From positions 186,001 to 250,000 of the forward strand of contig JAUYQQ010000015.1 of assembly GCA_030697165.1 (NCBI GenBank): a stretch of 64,000 nt of DNA. The letters are read 5' to 3'. The position numbers and the translations under genes were made by a program. Of this stretch, positions 8,606 through 17,524 are shown piece by piece. Position 1 is the stretch's first letter. The number at the start of each line of letters is the position of its first letter. This DNA is from Acidobacteriota bacterium. Its GTDB lineage: Bacteria; Acidobacteriota; Vicinamibacteria; Vicinamibacterales; UBA2999. The notes under the pieces were generated by a model. That model saw only the letters and a program-made list of their open reading frames with translations. It ran no database searches and was not told where the DNA came from.

Positions 8606-9801
8606 TCCGCGCCGTGCTCGTGGACGATGAGCCGCCGGCGCGCGTGCGCATGCGGCAATTGCTCGAGGCGGCGGGGGGAGTCGTGGTGGTCGGCGAGGCC
8701 GGCAGCGCCGTCGAGGCCCGCGAGGTGATTCGCGACACCCGGCCCGACGTGCTGTTTCTCGACGTCGAGATGCCGGAAGTGCGCGGCACCGCCCTGGCCG
8801 CGTCGCTCCCCGAACCGCGGCCGTATATCGTCTTTGCCACCGCCTTCGACAGCTACGGCCTCGACGCCATCGCCGTCGATGCGACCGACTACCTGCTGAA
8901 GCCGGTGTCGCGCGCCAAGCTGGCCACGACGCTCGAGCGCGTGCGCGCGCGGCTGTCGAAGCAGTCGGACCTCGAACGCGACGTCCGCGCGGGATCGGCG
9001 GTGCAGTCGCACATGTGGCCGGGCGCGCTGCCGGTCGTACCCGGATTCGACTGCGCCGCGGCATCGCTGCCGGCCCGTGGTGTGGGTGGCGACTTCTACG
9101 ACATGTTTGCGCTGAGCGACAACAACACCTTAGGCACCCTAGGCACCCTAGGCACCTTAGGCACCCTAGGCACCTTAGGCACCTTAGGCACCCTAGACAC
9201 CCTAGCAAGATGGGCCCTCTTGCTGGGCGACGCATCTGGCAAGGGCGTGGCCGCAGGCCTGGTCGCCTCGGCCGTGCAGGCGCGCGTCCACACCGCGGCG
9301 CGACTGGCGAACCTGGCCCCGGCCGCGTTAATGGCCGCCGTTGACCGCGATGTCTACGCGACCACGGACGGCGCGCGTTACGCCACCGCGATCTACGCCA
9401 CCCTGGACGCGGCTACGCGGCGGTTGACGCTGGTCAACGCGGGGCATCCGTCGGTGCTCGTCGCCCATGGCTCGGCGCTGACCCGCCTCGGCGCTTCGGG
9501 CCCGGCACTGGGATTGACCGAGGCCGGGCACTTCACGGCCCACGACCTCACGCTCGCGCCCGGCACGCTGCTCGTCGCCTACACCGACGGCGTCAACGAA
9601 GCGCACGACGAAGCCGGCGAAGAGTTCGGCGAGGACCGCCTCGCCGCGTTGCTCTCGGCCAACGGCCATTTGCCGGCCGCCGAGCTCTGTTCCTGTATCC
9701 TCGACACCGTGCGACAGCATCGCGGCCGCCGACAAGACCAGGACGACGTCACCGCGCTGGTGGTGAGGGCCCTTCGCCATGGCTCAGGGCCAGTTCAATG
9801 A
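8602..9801 (+). CDS. Response regulator with SpoIIE/RsbU-type PP2C phosphatase output
   Basis: A 399-residue regulator. The receiver domain (about 1-120) has the acidic pair D8-D9, phospho-acceptor D54 in LFLDVEMPE, the T in FATAF and the K in LLKPV. A linker follows, then a SpoIIE-type Ser/Thr phosphatase domain with GGDFYDMF, LLGDASGKGVAAGL and VAYTDGVNEA, which in homologues dephosphorylates anti-sigma-factor antagonists. Inside the phosphatase domain, after residue ~175, a (TLG)n stretch is encoded by nine 9-nt repeats (9126-9206), between GGDFYD and LLGDASG. Both flanking genes overlap it by ATGA, so kinase, phosphatase and LytTR regulator are co-translated. The antagonist partner is not in the window. 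Confidence 0.92.
   Translation: MIRAVLVDDEPPARVRMRQLLEAAGGVVVVGEAGSAVEAREVIRDTRPDVLFLDVEMPEVRGTALAASLPEPRPYIVFATAFDSYGLDAIAVDATDYLLKPVSRAKLATTLERVRARLSKQSDLERDVRAGSAVQSHMWPGALPVVPGFDCAAASLPARGVGGDFYDMFALSDNNTLGTLGTLGTLGTLGTLGTLGTLDTLARWALLLGDASGKGVAAGLVASAVQARVHTAARLANLAPAALMAAVDRDVYATTDGARYATAIYATLDAATRRLTLVNAGHPSVLVAHGSALTRLGASGPALGLTEAGHFTAHDLTLAPGTLLVAYTDGVNEAHDEAGEEFGEDRLAALLSANGHLPAAELCSCILDTVRQHRGRRQDQDDVTALVVRALRHGSGPVQ
9126..9206 (+). repeat. Nine in-frame 9-nt repeats (CACCYTAGG) inside the phosphatase gene
   Basis: Nine consecutive 9-mers varying only between CACCTTAGG and CACCCTAGG (the last two end AGA and AGC), encoding TLG repeats. They fall in a loop between the GGDFYD and GDASG motifs of the phosphatase domain. 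The unit is nearly identical to the reverse complement of the 35001 repeat. Confidence 0.92.
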
Positions 9802-10535
9802 TCCGCACGCTGCTGGTAGACGACGAGCAGCCCGCGCGCGAGCGGTTGCGGCAGTTGCTCGCCGCGCACCCCGACGTCGAGGTGGTGGGCGAGGCCGAAG
9901 ACGGCATCGACGCCGCCGAGAAGATTGCCGCGCTGACGCCGGACCTGGTGCTGCTCGATATCCAGATGCCGGGCGCGAGCGGTCTCGACGTGGCCGCCTC
10001 GCTCGGCCAGCCGCGGCCGGCGGTCATTTTCTGTACCGCGTTCGATCAATACGCGGTTGACGCCTTCGAGCTGTCGGCCATCGACTACCTGCTGAAGCCG
10101 GTGAACCGCGCGCGCCTGGCGGCGTCGCTGGATCGCGCGCGGGCGGCGACCCAGCCCCGCGGCCGAGATCGCGCCCTCGAGGGACTGTCGCACGCCGCAG
10201 GCCTGTCGCCGACCCGCTTCCTGGCCCGCCGCGGCGCCCGCTTCCGCGTCGTCCCGGTCCACGACGTGGTCGCGTTTACGTTCGTCGAGGGCGTCACCCA
10301 CGTCATCACCCTGACCGAGCAGCTGACGATGCAGCCGACGCTGGCGGCGCTGGCGCGGCGGCTGGACGCCGGTTCGTTCTTCCAGGTGTCGCGCACGGCC
10401 ATCATCCGGCTCGACGCGGTGCGTGAAGCCAAGCCGTTTGCCGATGGCACCGGCGAGATCACGCTGGCGAGCGGGACCACCATGCTGGTGTCGCGGCGGC
10501 GCTGGCGGGCGCTGATAGAGCGGCTTGAGGCTTGA
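9798..10535 (+). CDS. LytTR-family response regulator
   Basis: A 245-residue DNA-binding regulator. Receiver domain about 1-115 with D54 in VLLDIQMPG, T in FCTAFDQYAVDAFE and K in YLLKPVNRARL; C-terminal LytTR domain about 145-245 with FLARRGARFRVVPVHDVVAF and SFFQVSRTAIIRLDAV. LytTR regulators bind direct-repeat promoters of surface or stress genes. It is coupled by ATGA to the phosphatase gene and completes the kinase-regulator-regulator cassette. The last codons (RLEA) and the stop codon lie inside a 7-nt tandem repeat (10522-10570), so the repeat sets the C-terminus. Confidence 0.93.
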   Translation: MIRTLLVDDEQPARERLRQLLAAHPDVEVVGEAEDGIDAAEKIAALTPDLVLLDIQMPGASGLDVAASLGQPRPAVIFCTAFDQYAVDAFELSAIDYLLKPVNRARLAASLDRARAATQPRGRDRALEGLSHAAGLSPTRFLARRGARFRVVPVHDVVAFTFVEGVTHVITLTEQLTMQPTLAALARRLDAGSFFQVSRTAIIRLDAVREAKPFADGTGEITLASGTTMLVSRRRWRALIERLEA

Positions 10536-10570
10536 GGCTTGAGGCTTGGGGCTTGGGGCTTGGGGCTTGG
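10522..10570. repeat. Seven tandem 7-nt repeats (GGCTTGR)
   Basis: Three copies of GGCTTGA followed by four of GGCTTGG. The first two overlap the end of the LytTR gene and provide its TGA (10533-10535). A related GGCTTGGGGCTT remnant sits at 13027-13040. Confidence 0.9.
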
Positions 10571-10575
10571 GAGCG

Positions 10576-10611
10576 ACCCGCCCTACCCGCCCTACCCGCC
10601 CTACCCGCCCC
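10576..10611. repeat. Four tandem 9-nt repeats (ACCCGCCCT)
   Basis: Four 9-mers ACCCGCCCT, the last ending CCC, immediately after the 7-mer array and upstream of the molybdoenzyme promoter. The reverse-complement unit (GGGTCGGGC-like) recurs in frame in the ABC permease at 25501-25536. Confidence 0.88.
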
Positions 10612-10626
10612 ACCTGCCATATCCCA

Positions 10627-10632
10627 TATAAT
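10627..10632 (+). promoter_or_regulatory. -10 box TATAAT, leaderless start
   Basis: A perfect TATAAT ends 6 nt before the ATG at 10639, identical in spacing to the box before 766. No ribosome site. The transcript would begin at or beside the start codon. Confidence 0.6.
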
Positions 10633-10638
10633 CCACGC

Positions 10639-11795
<1,157 letters not shown>

Positions 11796-11799
<4 letters not shown>

Positions 11800-12257
11800 T
11801 CCGCGCCACCCTCGCCCTGCTCCTCCTCGCGGCGGCTTCGGTCACCGCGCAATCACCAGGCGCCGACGTGATGAAGCAGCGCTGCGTGAGTTGCCACGAA
11901 AGCGACATCATCACGTCGCAGAAGCTGTCGCTGACCGGCTGGACGCGGTCGGTGGACAAGATGGTGCGGTGGGGCGCGGTCATCACGCCGGCCGAACGGG
12001 ACGTGCTGCAGCCCTACCTGGCGGCGAATTTCGGCCCGAAGCCGGCGGTGGCGCATGCAACCAGCGAGGCGGGGGCTGCGTCCTACAGGCGAGCATGCCT
12101 GACCTGCCACGACGCCGACATCATCGAGCAGCAGAAGCTGTCGCGCATCGGCTGGACCCGCTCGGTCGAGAAGATGATGCGCTGGGGCGCGACCGTGAGC
12201 GCCGACGAGAAGGAACCGCTGGTCGACTACCTCGCGTCGCGCTTCGGCCCACGGTAG
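11796..12257 (+). CDS. Dihaem cytochrome c, tandemly duplicated module
   Basis: A 153-residue exported cytochrome. A signal peptide (1-19) is followed by two haem-binding motifs, CVSCH (C30, C33, H34) and CLTCH (C101, C104, H105). The roughly 50 residues after each motif are nearly the same (DII..QKLS..GWTRSV.KM.RWGA), so the protein is an internal duplication with a 71-residue period. The Met in the KMVRWG and KMMRWG segments is a candidate axial ligand. Coupled by ATGA to the molybdoenzyme, it is most simply that enzyme's electron acceptor. The usual SorB subunit has one haem; the two-haem duplication is unusual. Confidence 0.88.
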
Positions 12258-12264
12258 GTCCCCC

Positions 12265-13026
12265 GTGCTGACCGGTCTGCTGGTCGTCATCGCACTCGGC
12301 ATCTTCCTATGGCTGATCTCGCTCGCCGTTCGCGATTCGAGCATCGTCGACATCGCGTGGGGACCGCTGCTTTTCATCGTTGGCCTGACCTACTACCTGG
12401 GCATCGCCGAACCGGGCCCACGGGCGCATCTGGTCGTCGCGCTGACCGGGCTCTGGGCGATCCGCCTGGCCCTGCACATCGGCATGCGCAACCTGGGCCA
12501 CGGCGAAGACTTCCGCTACGCGGCGTGGCGCGCGGAGCATCCCGACACGTGGTGGATTCGCAGCTACTTCAAGGTGTTCCTGTTGCAGGGCGTGATCGCC
12601 TGGGTCGTCGCGCTGCCGCTGTTCTACGCCGCTACGTCCGAGACCCCGGCGGCGCTGACCCTGCTCGACTGGGCAGGCCTCCTGCTGTTCGCGTTCGGCT
12701 TCCTGTTCGAAGCGATCGGTGACGAGCAGTTGCGGCGCTTCAAGGCCGACCCGGCCAACCAGGATCGCGTCATGAACACCGGCCTGTGGCGCTACACGCG
12801 GCATCCCAACTACTTCGGCGAAGCGGTGCTGTGGTGGGGGCTGGGCCTGATTGGCGCGGCCACGCCGCTCGGATGGATCGGCCTCGTCGGGCCGGCGATC
12901 ATCACCTTCCTGCTGCTCAGGGTGTCTGGTGTGGCGATGCTCGAAAAGACACTGAAGACGACAAAGCCAGGCTATGCGGACTACATCGCCCGCACGCCGG
13001 CGTTCTTCCCACGAATGCCGAAGTAG
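12265..13026 (+). CDS. DUF1295 membrane protein (steroid 5-alpha-reductase-like)
   Basis: A 253-residue integral membrane protein with about six hydrophobic segments. The first, MLTGLLVVIALGIFLWLISL, is followed by SIVDIAWGPLLF, a DUF1295 hallmark. Near the C-terminus, GLWRYTRHPNYFGEAVLWWG is the conserved block shared with isoprenylcysteine methyltransferase and steroid reductase folds, where it forms the cofactor-binding region. Family members are likely NAD(P)H-dependent reductases or methyltransferases of lipids; substrate unknown. Start GTG at 12265 lies 7 nt after the cytochrome stop, so it could be part of that operon. Confidence 0.85.
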   Translation: MLTGLLVVIALGIFLWLISLAVRDSSIVDIAWGPLLFIVGLTYYLGIAEPGPRAHLVVALTGLWAIRLALHIGMRNLGHGEDFRYAAWRAEHPDTWWIRSYFKVFLLQGVIAWVVALPLFYAATSETPAALTLLDWAGLLLFAFGFLFEAIGDEQLRRFKADPANQDRVMNTGLWRYTRHPNYFGEAVLWWGLGLIGAATPLGWIGLVGPAIITFLLLRVSGVAMLEKTLKTTKPGYADYIARTPAFFPRMPK

Positions 13027-13060
13027 GGCTTGGGGCTTCGCCCCTCCTCAGGGCCTTTGA

Positions 13061-13066
13061 TACACT
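13061..13066 (+). promoter_or_regulatory. Putative -10 box TACACT
   Basis: TACACT (preceded by GA) ends 8 nt before the TTG at 13075 and supports that start as leaderless. Confidence 0.4.
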
Positions 13067-13074
13067 GGCAGGCG

Positions 13075-15399
13075 TTGACAGACCCGGCCGCGCCGCGATC
13101 CCCAAGCTGGCTCCTCCCCCTTCTCCTGCTCCTGTTCTTTGGCTCGGGCGTCTGTGCCCTCGTCTACCAAGTCATGTGGCTGCGGCTGCTGGCGCTGGTG
13201 TTTGGCGTGACGGTCTATGCCGCGAGCACGGTGCTGGCTGGCTTCATGGCCGGTCTGGGCCTGGGCAGCTTCGTCGCCGGCCGGCTGGCGAGCCGCATCA
13301 CTCGCCCGCTGGCGGCGTTTGGCATTGCCGAAGTGTTGGTCGGCATCACCGCCTTCATCTCGCCGGTCGTGCTCGATGGCTTGACCCGCGTCTGGGTCAC
13401 GATTCACCCGTCGTTGCCAGACTCGGTGGCCGCGATCACGGTCATCCGCTTCATCGTCGCCTTCATGGTCCTGATCGTGCCCACCTCGCTGATGGGCGCC
13501 ACGTTGCCGCTGGTGATCAAGTCGGCGGTGGCCCGCGAAGCACGCATCGGTGGCCGCATCGGCCTGCTCTACGCCATCAACACCACCGGCGCCATCCTGG
13601 GGGCGCTGGTCGCGGGGTTCTACCTGATCTCGGAAGTGGGCGTCGAATTGTCGTTCCGCTGGGCGGCGATCGGCAACATCGTCATTGGCATCGTCTCGCT
13701 GGTGGCGGCGTACGCGATGCCGCCCCAAGAAACCAGACGACCCGCCCAGCCCCACCAGCCCCTCCAGCCCCTCCAGCCCAACACCATCACCTCCGGCCAG
13801 CGGCGGATCGTCCTGTGGACCTTCTTCGTCTCGGGGATGATGTCGCTGGCGCTGGAGATTATCTGGTTCCGGATGCTGGTGATATTCCTGCGGCCCACGG
13901 CCTACGCCTTCACCATCATGCTGGCGTGCGTGCTGGCCGGGATCGCGCTCGGCAGCGCGCTCGCGGCACCGATTCTGCGGATCCGCGGCCACTGGCTGCC
14001 CGCGCTGGCGGTGCTCCAGTCCGTGATCGGCGTCACGGCGGTGCTGTCGCTGAACGCGCTCACCCGCAGCCAGGACGCCATTGACGTCGCGACGCCGTGG
14101 TTCGACTCGCTCGGGTTGCACACCTACCTGGCGCCGCTGGTCGCGTCGAGCCTCGTGGCCATGCTGCCCACCATGCTGCTGCTCGGCCTGGCGTTCCCGA
14201 TCGGACTCTCGCTGTGGGCCGGCGATGACACCAGTGACGACACCAGCCGGCGCGTCGGCGCGTTCTATTCGCTGAACGTGTTTGGCGCCATCCTGGGGTC
14301 CCTGCTCGCCGGGTTCGTGCTGCTGCCGACCCTTGGCACCCACACCAGCCTGATCCTGGTTTCGGCTTTGGCCACGACCTCCGCGGTCGTCCTGGCGTGG
14401 TCGCAGCGACGCACCCGACCGGCATTCGCGTACGCCGTCGCCGGGCTGGCGCCCCTGGCCTTCGGTCTCGGCGCGGCCTATTCGCTGGATCCCTTCGACG
14501 TCGCCCTTGAGCGGCTGCATCGAGGCGAAACGTTGGTGTGGCGCGAGGAAGGGGCGCAAACGACAGTCTCGGTCCACGATCGCACGGGCAGCCGGCCCAT
14601 GCGCATCATGTATCTCGACGGCAACCACCAGGCCAACAACTCCCAGGCCACCGCCTTCGTGCATCATCGCATTGGCGCGCTGCCGGTGATGTTGCACCAG
14701 GCCCCCACCACCGCCCTGGTGGTCGGCCTCGGCGGCGGCGCCACGCCGGGCGCCGTCGCCCGTCACAACGTGGCGGTCGACGTCGTCGAGCTGTCGGCCG
14801 CGGTCGTGGCCGGCTCCGACTTCTTCAAGGACATCAACTTCGACCTGCGTTCGCGGCCCAACGTCAAGCTGCACGTGGACGATGGCCGCAACTTCCTGAT
14901 GATGGCGCGCAAGAAGTACGACGTGATCACCGCCGACATCATCCTGCCCCGCCATGCCGGCGCCGGCGCGCTCTACTCGAAGGAGTACTACGAACTGGTG
15001 CGCGACTCGCTGGCCGAGGGCGGCCTGGTCATGCAGTGGAACGGCGGCGACTCGGCGACGGAATACAAGCTGCTGATGCGGACCTTCATCTCGGTGTTCC
15101 CCTACACCACGCTGTGGGGCGACGGCAGCCTGATGCTGGGCAGCATGAAGCCGTTCACGCTCAGCCAAAGCGCCTACGAGGCGCGCCGCGCAGGGTTCGA
15201 GCTGTTCGACTGGGATTTGCCGACGCTGAAGCGCATTTATATCGCGGGCACGGAGGACATCCGGGCGTTTGTCGGCGACGGTCCGATCCTGACCGACGAC
15301 CGGCCGGTGATTGAGTATTTCCTGTCGCTGCCGAAGGACGACGCCCCGGGCGGGTACACCGGCCCGCGAGGGGTGTTTGAAAAGATACTGACGCCCTAG
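13075..15399 (+). CDS. Fused MFS-like transporter / spermidine-synthase-fold protein
   Basis: A 774-residue fusion. The N-terminal ~450 residues hold about 10-12 membrane segments (first: LLPLLLLLFFGSGVCALVYQ, with the family motif VYQVMWLRLL). The C-terminal soluble domain is a spermine/spermidine-synthase fold with TTALVVGLGGGATPG (AdoMet-type loop), VDVVELS, DDGRNFL and DVITADI. Such fusions are widespread but their reaction is largely unknown; it may transfer an aminopropyl or related group at the membrane. TTG 13075 is chosen because upstream in-frame codons are low-complexity repeat sequence and a -10-like box precedes it. A cytoplasmic loop is built by 9-nt repeats (13746-13781). Confidence 0.88.
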   Translation: MTDPAAPRSPSWLLPLLLLLFFGSGVCALVYQVMWLRLLALVFGVTVYAASTVLAGFMAGLGLGSFVAGRLASRITRPLAAFGIAEVLVGITAFISPVVLDGLTRVWVTIHPSLPDSVAAITVIRFIVAFMVLIVPTSLMGATLPLVIKSAVAREARIGGRIGLLYAINTTGAILGALVAGFYLISEVGVELSFRWAAIGNIVIGIVSLVAAYAMPPQETRRPAQPHQPLQPLQPNTITSGQRRIVLWTFFVSGMMSLALEIIWFRMLVIFLRPTAYAFTIMLACVLAGIALGSALAAPILRIRGHWLPALAVLQSVIGVTAVLSLNALTRSQDAIDVATPWFDSLGLHTYLAPLVASSLVAMLPTMLLLGLAFPIGLSLWAGDDTSDDTSRRVGAFYSLNVFGAILGSLLAGFVLLPTLGTHTSLILVSALATTSAVVLAWSQRRTRPAFAYAVAGLAPLAFGLGAAYSLDPFDVALERLHRGETLVWREEGAQTTVSVHDRTGSRPMRIMYLDGNHQANNSQATAFVHHRIGALPVMLHQAPTTALVVGLGGGATPGAVARHNVAVDVVELSAAVVAGSDFFKDINFDLRSRPNVKLHVDDGRNFLMMARKKYDVITADIILPRHAGAGALYSKEYYELVRDSLAEGGLVMQWNGGDSATEYKLLMRTFISVFPYTTLWGDGSLMLGSMKPFTLSQSAYEARRAGFELFDWDLPTLKRIYIAGTEDIRAFVGDGPILTDDRPVIEYFLSLPKDDAPGGYTGPRGVFEKILTP
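13746..13781 (+). repeat. Four in-frame 9-nt repeats (CCAGCCCCT)
   Basis: Four 9-mers (CCAGCCCCA, two of CCAGCCCCT, then CCAGCCCAA) inside the MFS/spermidine-synthase gene, encoding a Pro/Gln-rich QPHQPLQPLQPN loop between two halves of the membrane domain. Confidence 0.85.
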
Positions 15400-15404
15400 G
15401 GCCG

Positions 15405-15520
15405 CTGAGGGCTCGGCATCGATGTGGCGTCCGCCTTTAGGCGGACCAGTCGCGCCTCGTGGGGCTCGGCGCTCACGCGCCTTCGTAGGGGTCGCGGCTT
15501 CGCCCCTCCTAGGGATCACT
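15405..15520. repeat. Mosaic connector-hairpin repeat, locus 1
   Basis: Reading 3' of the fusion gene: a GTCCGCC/GGCGGAC hairpin (15429-15446), a CTCGTGGGGCTC connector, a GGCG...CGCC mini-hairpin, a TTCGTAGGGGTC connector, a CGGCTTCGCC-type hairpin and CTCCTAGGG. On the reverse strand the connectors read GAGCCCCACGAG and ACCCCTACGAA. Connectors are conserved between loci while hairpins differ. No gene is supported here; part may serve as terminator for the upstream gene. Confidence 0.7.
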
Positions 15521-15773
15521 TACTCGAAACACCTTCCACGGGGTCGCCACTCCTATACCTGTCCAACAGGCCGTTCAGGGGCGCGGCCCCTTGTCTCACT
15601 TGCAGTTCAAGCGCGTCGTACTGCGCGGGTGCGAGATACCCGAGTCGCCTTGCTGCGTGTAGGCCATACCCGACCTCGGCCAGCGACGCCGACGCGATGC
15701 TGAGGAAGTGTTTCCAGGCGATCAGGGTGTGGTGTTTGAGCATGAGGGGCGTGGGCAGCAATGCTGATGCCAC
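15516..15773 (-). pseudogene. Four-helix-bundle protein (23S rRNA intervening-sequence type), N-terminally truncated remnant
   Basis: An 85-codon frame whose central part, FLSIASASLAEVGYGLHAA followed by RRLGYLAPAQYDALE, matches the last two helices of the small four-helix-bundle family (TIGR02436-like) often found singly in Acidobacteriota. Intact members are about 115-130 residues and begin with two more helices (containing a NIAEG-type motif), which are missing: an in-frame TGA lies just upstream and no frame there restores them. It sits between two copies of the mosaic repeat, suggesting decay or rearrangement. It could be a shortened working gene, but no ribosome site is seen. Confidence 0.55.
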
Positions 15774-15777
15774 GCTG

Positions 15778-15815
15778 GGGGTCAGCGCTCACGCGCCTCG
15801 TGGGGCAAGTGCCAC
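15778..15815. repeat. Mosaic connector-hairpin repeat, locus 2
   Basis: On the reverse strand GCCCCACGAG is followed by GCGCGTGAGCGC and TGACCCC, the same connector plus hairpin found in loci 1 and 3. The rest of the gap to 15911 holds no gene that I can support. Confidence 0.6.
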
Positions 15816-15911
15816 CCCAGGCAGGCAACGGTTCAGCCTCGGCAAGCGGGTGAGGTGGCTCACCTACCAGTGCCTCTCCTTGCGCCGCGGCGGCGTCGCT
15901 TTCTCGGCCCG

Positions 15912-17306
15912 TTACCCGCGCGCCAGGATCTCACGCGCTGCACGGACGCCGGATTCCACGGCGCCGTTTAGCATCCCAAACCACGCTGACGTATGCTCAC
16001 CGGCAAAATGCACCCGACCTTCTGGCCGCTGGATGAGCGGGAACGCCCGCAGGAATTGCCCCGGCGCGAAATAGCTGTGCCCTCCGCGCGACCATTCGTC
16101 TGTGCCCCAGCAGTACGATGACCCACGTGCGAAGTACGCGTTGGCTGCGGGGTACGCCGAGGCGACCAAAGTCAGTGCCCGATTAACCCGCTCGTCTTCG
16201 CTCAGGGCCGCAATCGCTGTAGCTTCGTCTTGATACAGGTGCGCCTCGAGAACGGCGCCGGGGCCAGGCTGATTCCACGTGTGATCTTCGATCGTCGCCC
16301 GTTCTGTCTGGGCCTGGGCGACGGTGGGAGGCTGCCAGAACCGCTCGCGCATCTCGAGGTACACGCGGGAGTGGGAGTTGTATGGCAGCGTCTCGATCAG
16401 ATCCTGCCTGCGAGCCGACCAGCGCGGCCCGGTCTTGATGTGGCGTAGCACGGAGAACGGAAGAGAGCAGACTGCGTAGTCGCCTTCAAACGACCGCCCG
16501 TCGGCAGTGTGCGCATGGACCGTGCCCCGATCATGCTCGATCGCAGTCAGGGCACAGCCGTAGTGGATGTCGCTTCCCAGCCGGCGCGCGAACGCGTCGG
16601 GCAGCTGGTCGTTGCCTCCGACAATCTGGTATGCGTCGTTGCTGGCTCGCCGGGCCTCCCCCCACAAGCTCTGCAGAGCCGACGTCTGCGACATGTCAAT
16701 GCCGTTGCGGCCTCGGTGGGAAAAGCTTAGCAGCTCCACGGCCGCCGTGGAGGCACCCTGCCGCCGCAGGAACTCGGCCATAGTCACCTGATCCAGCCAG
16801 CGGAGCGCCGGAGGGGTCAATTGAGGATCCTCCACGCTTGCCAGCGCGTCGAGCTGTTGTCCCGAATAACGGCGGCGGATGGCGGCCACGTCCAGTCCGC
16901 GTTCTCCGTCTGCCAACTCCACACCGGAGGTGTCGAGGCCGGATACCCAACGCCCCCGAAGGAAGTTTCGCGATTGGCGGCGTGCGGTGGACACGGTGGG
17001 CAGGCCGAACTCCTGCACGTAGCGAAGGAGATGGCGCTGCGAGCCGTGGATGATCATCCCTCCCGCCTCGGCGTACAGGCCGTTCGGAAACTGGCGAAGC
17101 GTAAGGACGCGGCCGCCAGGGCGGTCTCGCGCTTCAAGGACCGTCACCGTGTGGCGGGCCTTCGTCAGTTCGTAGGCAGCAGTGAGCCCCGCCAAGCCAG
17201 CGCCGAAGACCAGCACCGTGCGGCGTGGTCCACGCGATTGCCAGATGCTTGGTGCAACGGCCCCAAGAAGAGCGTTGCTCATGAAGGTGCGGCGAGTGAA
17301 CTTCAT
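15912..17306 (-). CDS. Flavin monoamine oxidase family protein
   Basis: A 464-residue FAD enzyme. MKFTRRTFMSNALLG is a twin-arginine signal, so it is probably exported folded with its flavin. The Rossmann motif VLVFGAGLAGLTAAYEL is followed by VLEARDRPGGRV, the classic amine-oxidase N-terminus; near the C-terminus, GRVHFAGEHTSAWFGMLNGA closes the FAD site. It would oxidise an amine to an imine (aldehyde after hydrolysis) with hydrogen peroxide formation. The ATG at 17306 is chosen because the Tat motif starts there; upstream codons to 17393 look non-coding. It is flanked by mosaic repeats on both sides and stands alone. Confidence 0.9.
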   Translation of the reverse strand: MKFTRRTFMSNALLGAVAPSIWQSRGPRRTVLVFGAGLAGLTAAYELTKARHTVTVLEARDRPGGRVLTLRQFPNGLYAEAGGMIIHGSQRHLLRYVQEFGLPTVSTARRQSRNFLRGRWVSGLDTSGVELADGERGLDVAAIRRRYSGQQLDALASVEDPQLTPPALRWLDQVTMAEFLRRQGASTAAVELLSFSHRGRNGIDMSQTSALQSLWGEARRASNDAYQIVGGNDQLPDAFARRLGSDIHYGCALTAIEHDRGTVHAHTADGRSFEGDYAVCSLPFSVLRHIKTGPRWSARRQDLIETLPYNSHSRVYLEMRERFWQPPTVAQAQTERATIEDHTWNQPGPGAVLEAHLYQDEATAIAALSEDERVNRALTLVASAYPAANAYFARGSSYCWGTDEWSRGGHSYFAPGQFLRAFPLIQRPEGRVHFAGEHTSAWFGMLNGAVESGVRAAREILARG

Positions 17307-17437
17307 CGGCGTCTCAATCAGACTCAGGTGTTGCCGAGACACATCATGAGTGCCGTCTGACGGCATCGCGACTGCGAGCCATCGGTCCAGCACGGAGCGG
17401 ATGATAGCACCAACGTTTGGCAGAGGCTCTGCGCGGT

Positions 17438-17524
17438 GAACCCCTACGAGGCGCGTGAGCGCCGAGCCCTACGAGCGCCGGCGGCGCGAGCCCCAGCGCC
17501 GCCGCCGGCGGCGCCCCTACCCGC
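17438..17524. repeat. Mosaic connector-hairpin repeat, locus 3
   Basis: Order on the + strand: CCCCTACGAG, hairpin GCGCGTGAGCGC, connector GAGCCCTACGAG, hairpin CGCCGGCGGCG, connector GAGCCCCAG, a long CGCCGCCGCCGGCGGCG palindrome, then CCCCTAC. It ends at the stop codon of the XRE-cupin gene and probably gives both convergent-side transcripts a hairpin end. Confidence 0.75.

Noticed and set aside
13048-15519. 823-codon minus-strand frame opposite the MFS/spermidine-synthase fusion
   Set aside because: Shadow frame with unlikely composition; the plus-strand protein has clear membrane helices and a nucleotide-binding motif.
15424-16074. 216-codon plus-strand frame in the repeat-rich gap
   Set aside because: Built from the mosaic repeats and the antisense of the amine oxidase end; no domain.
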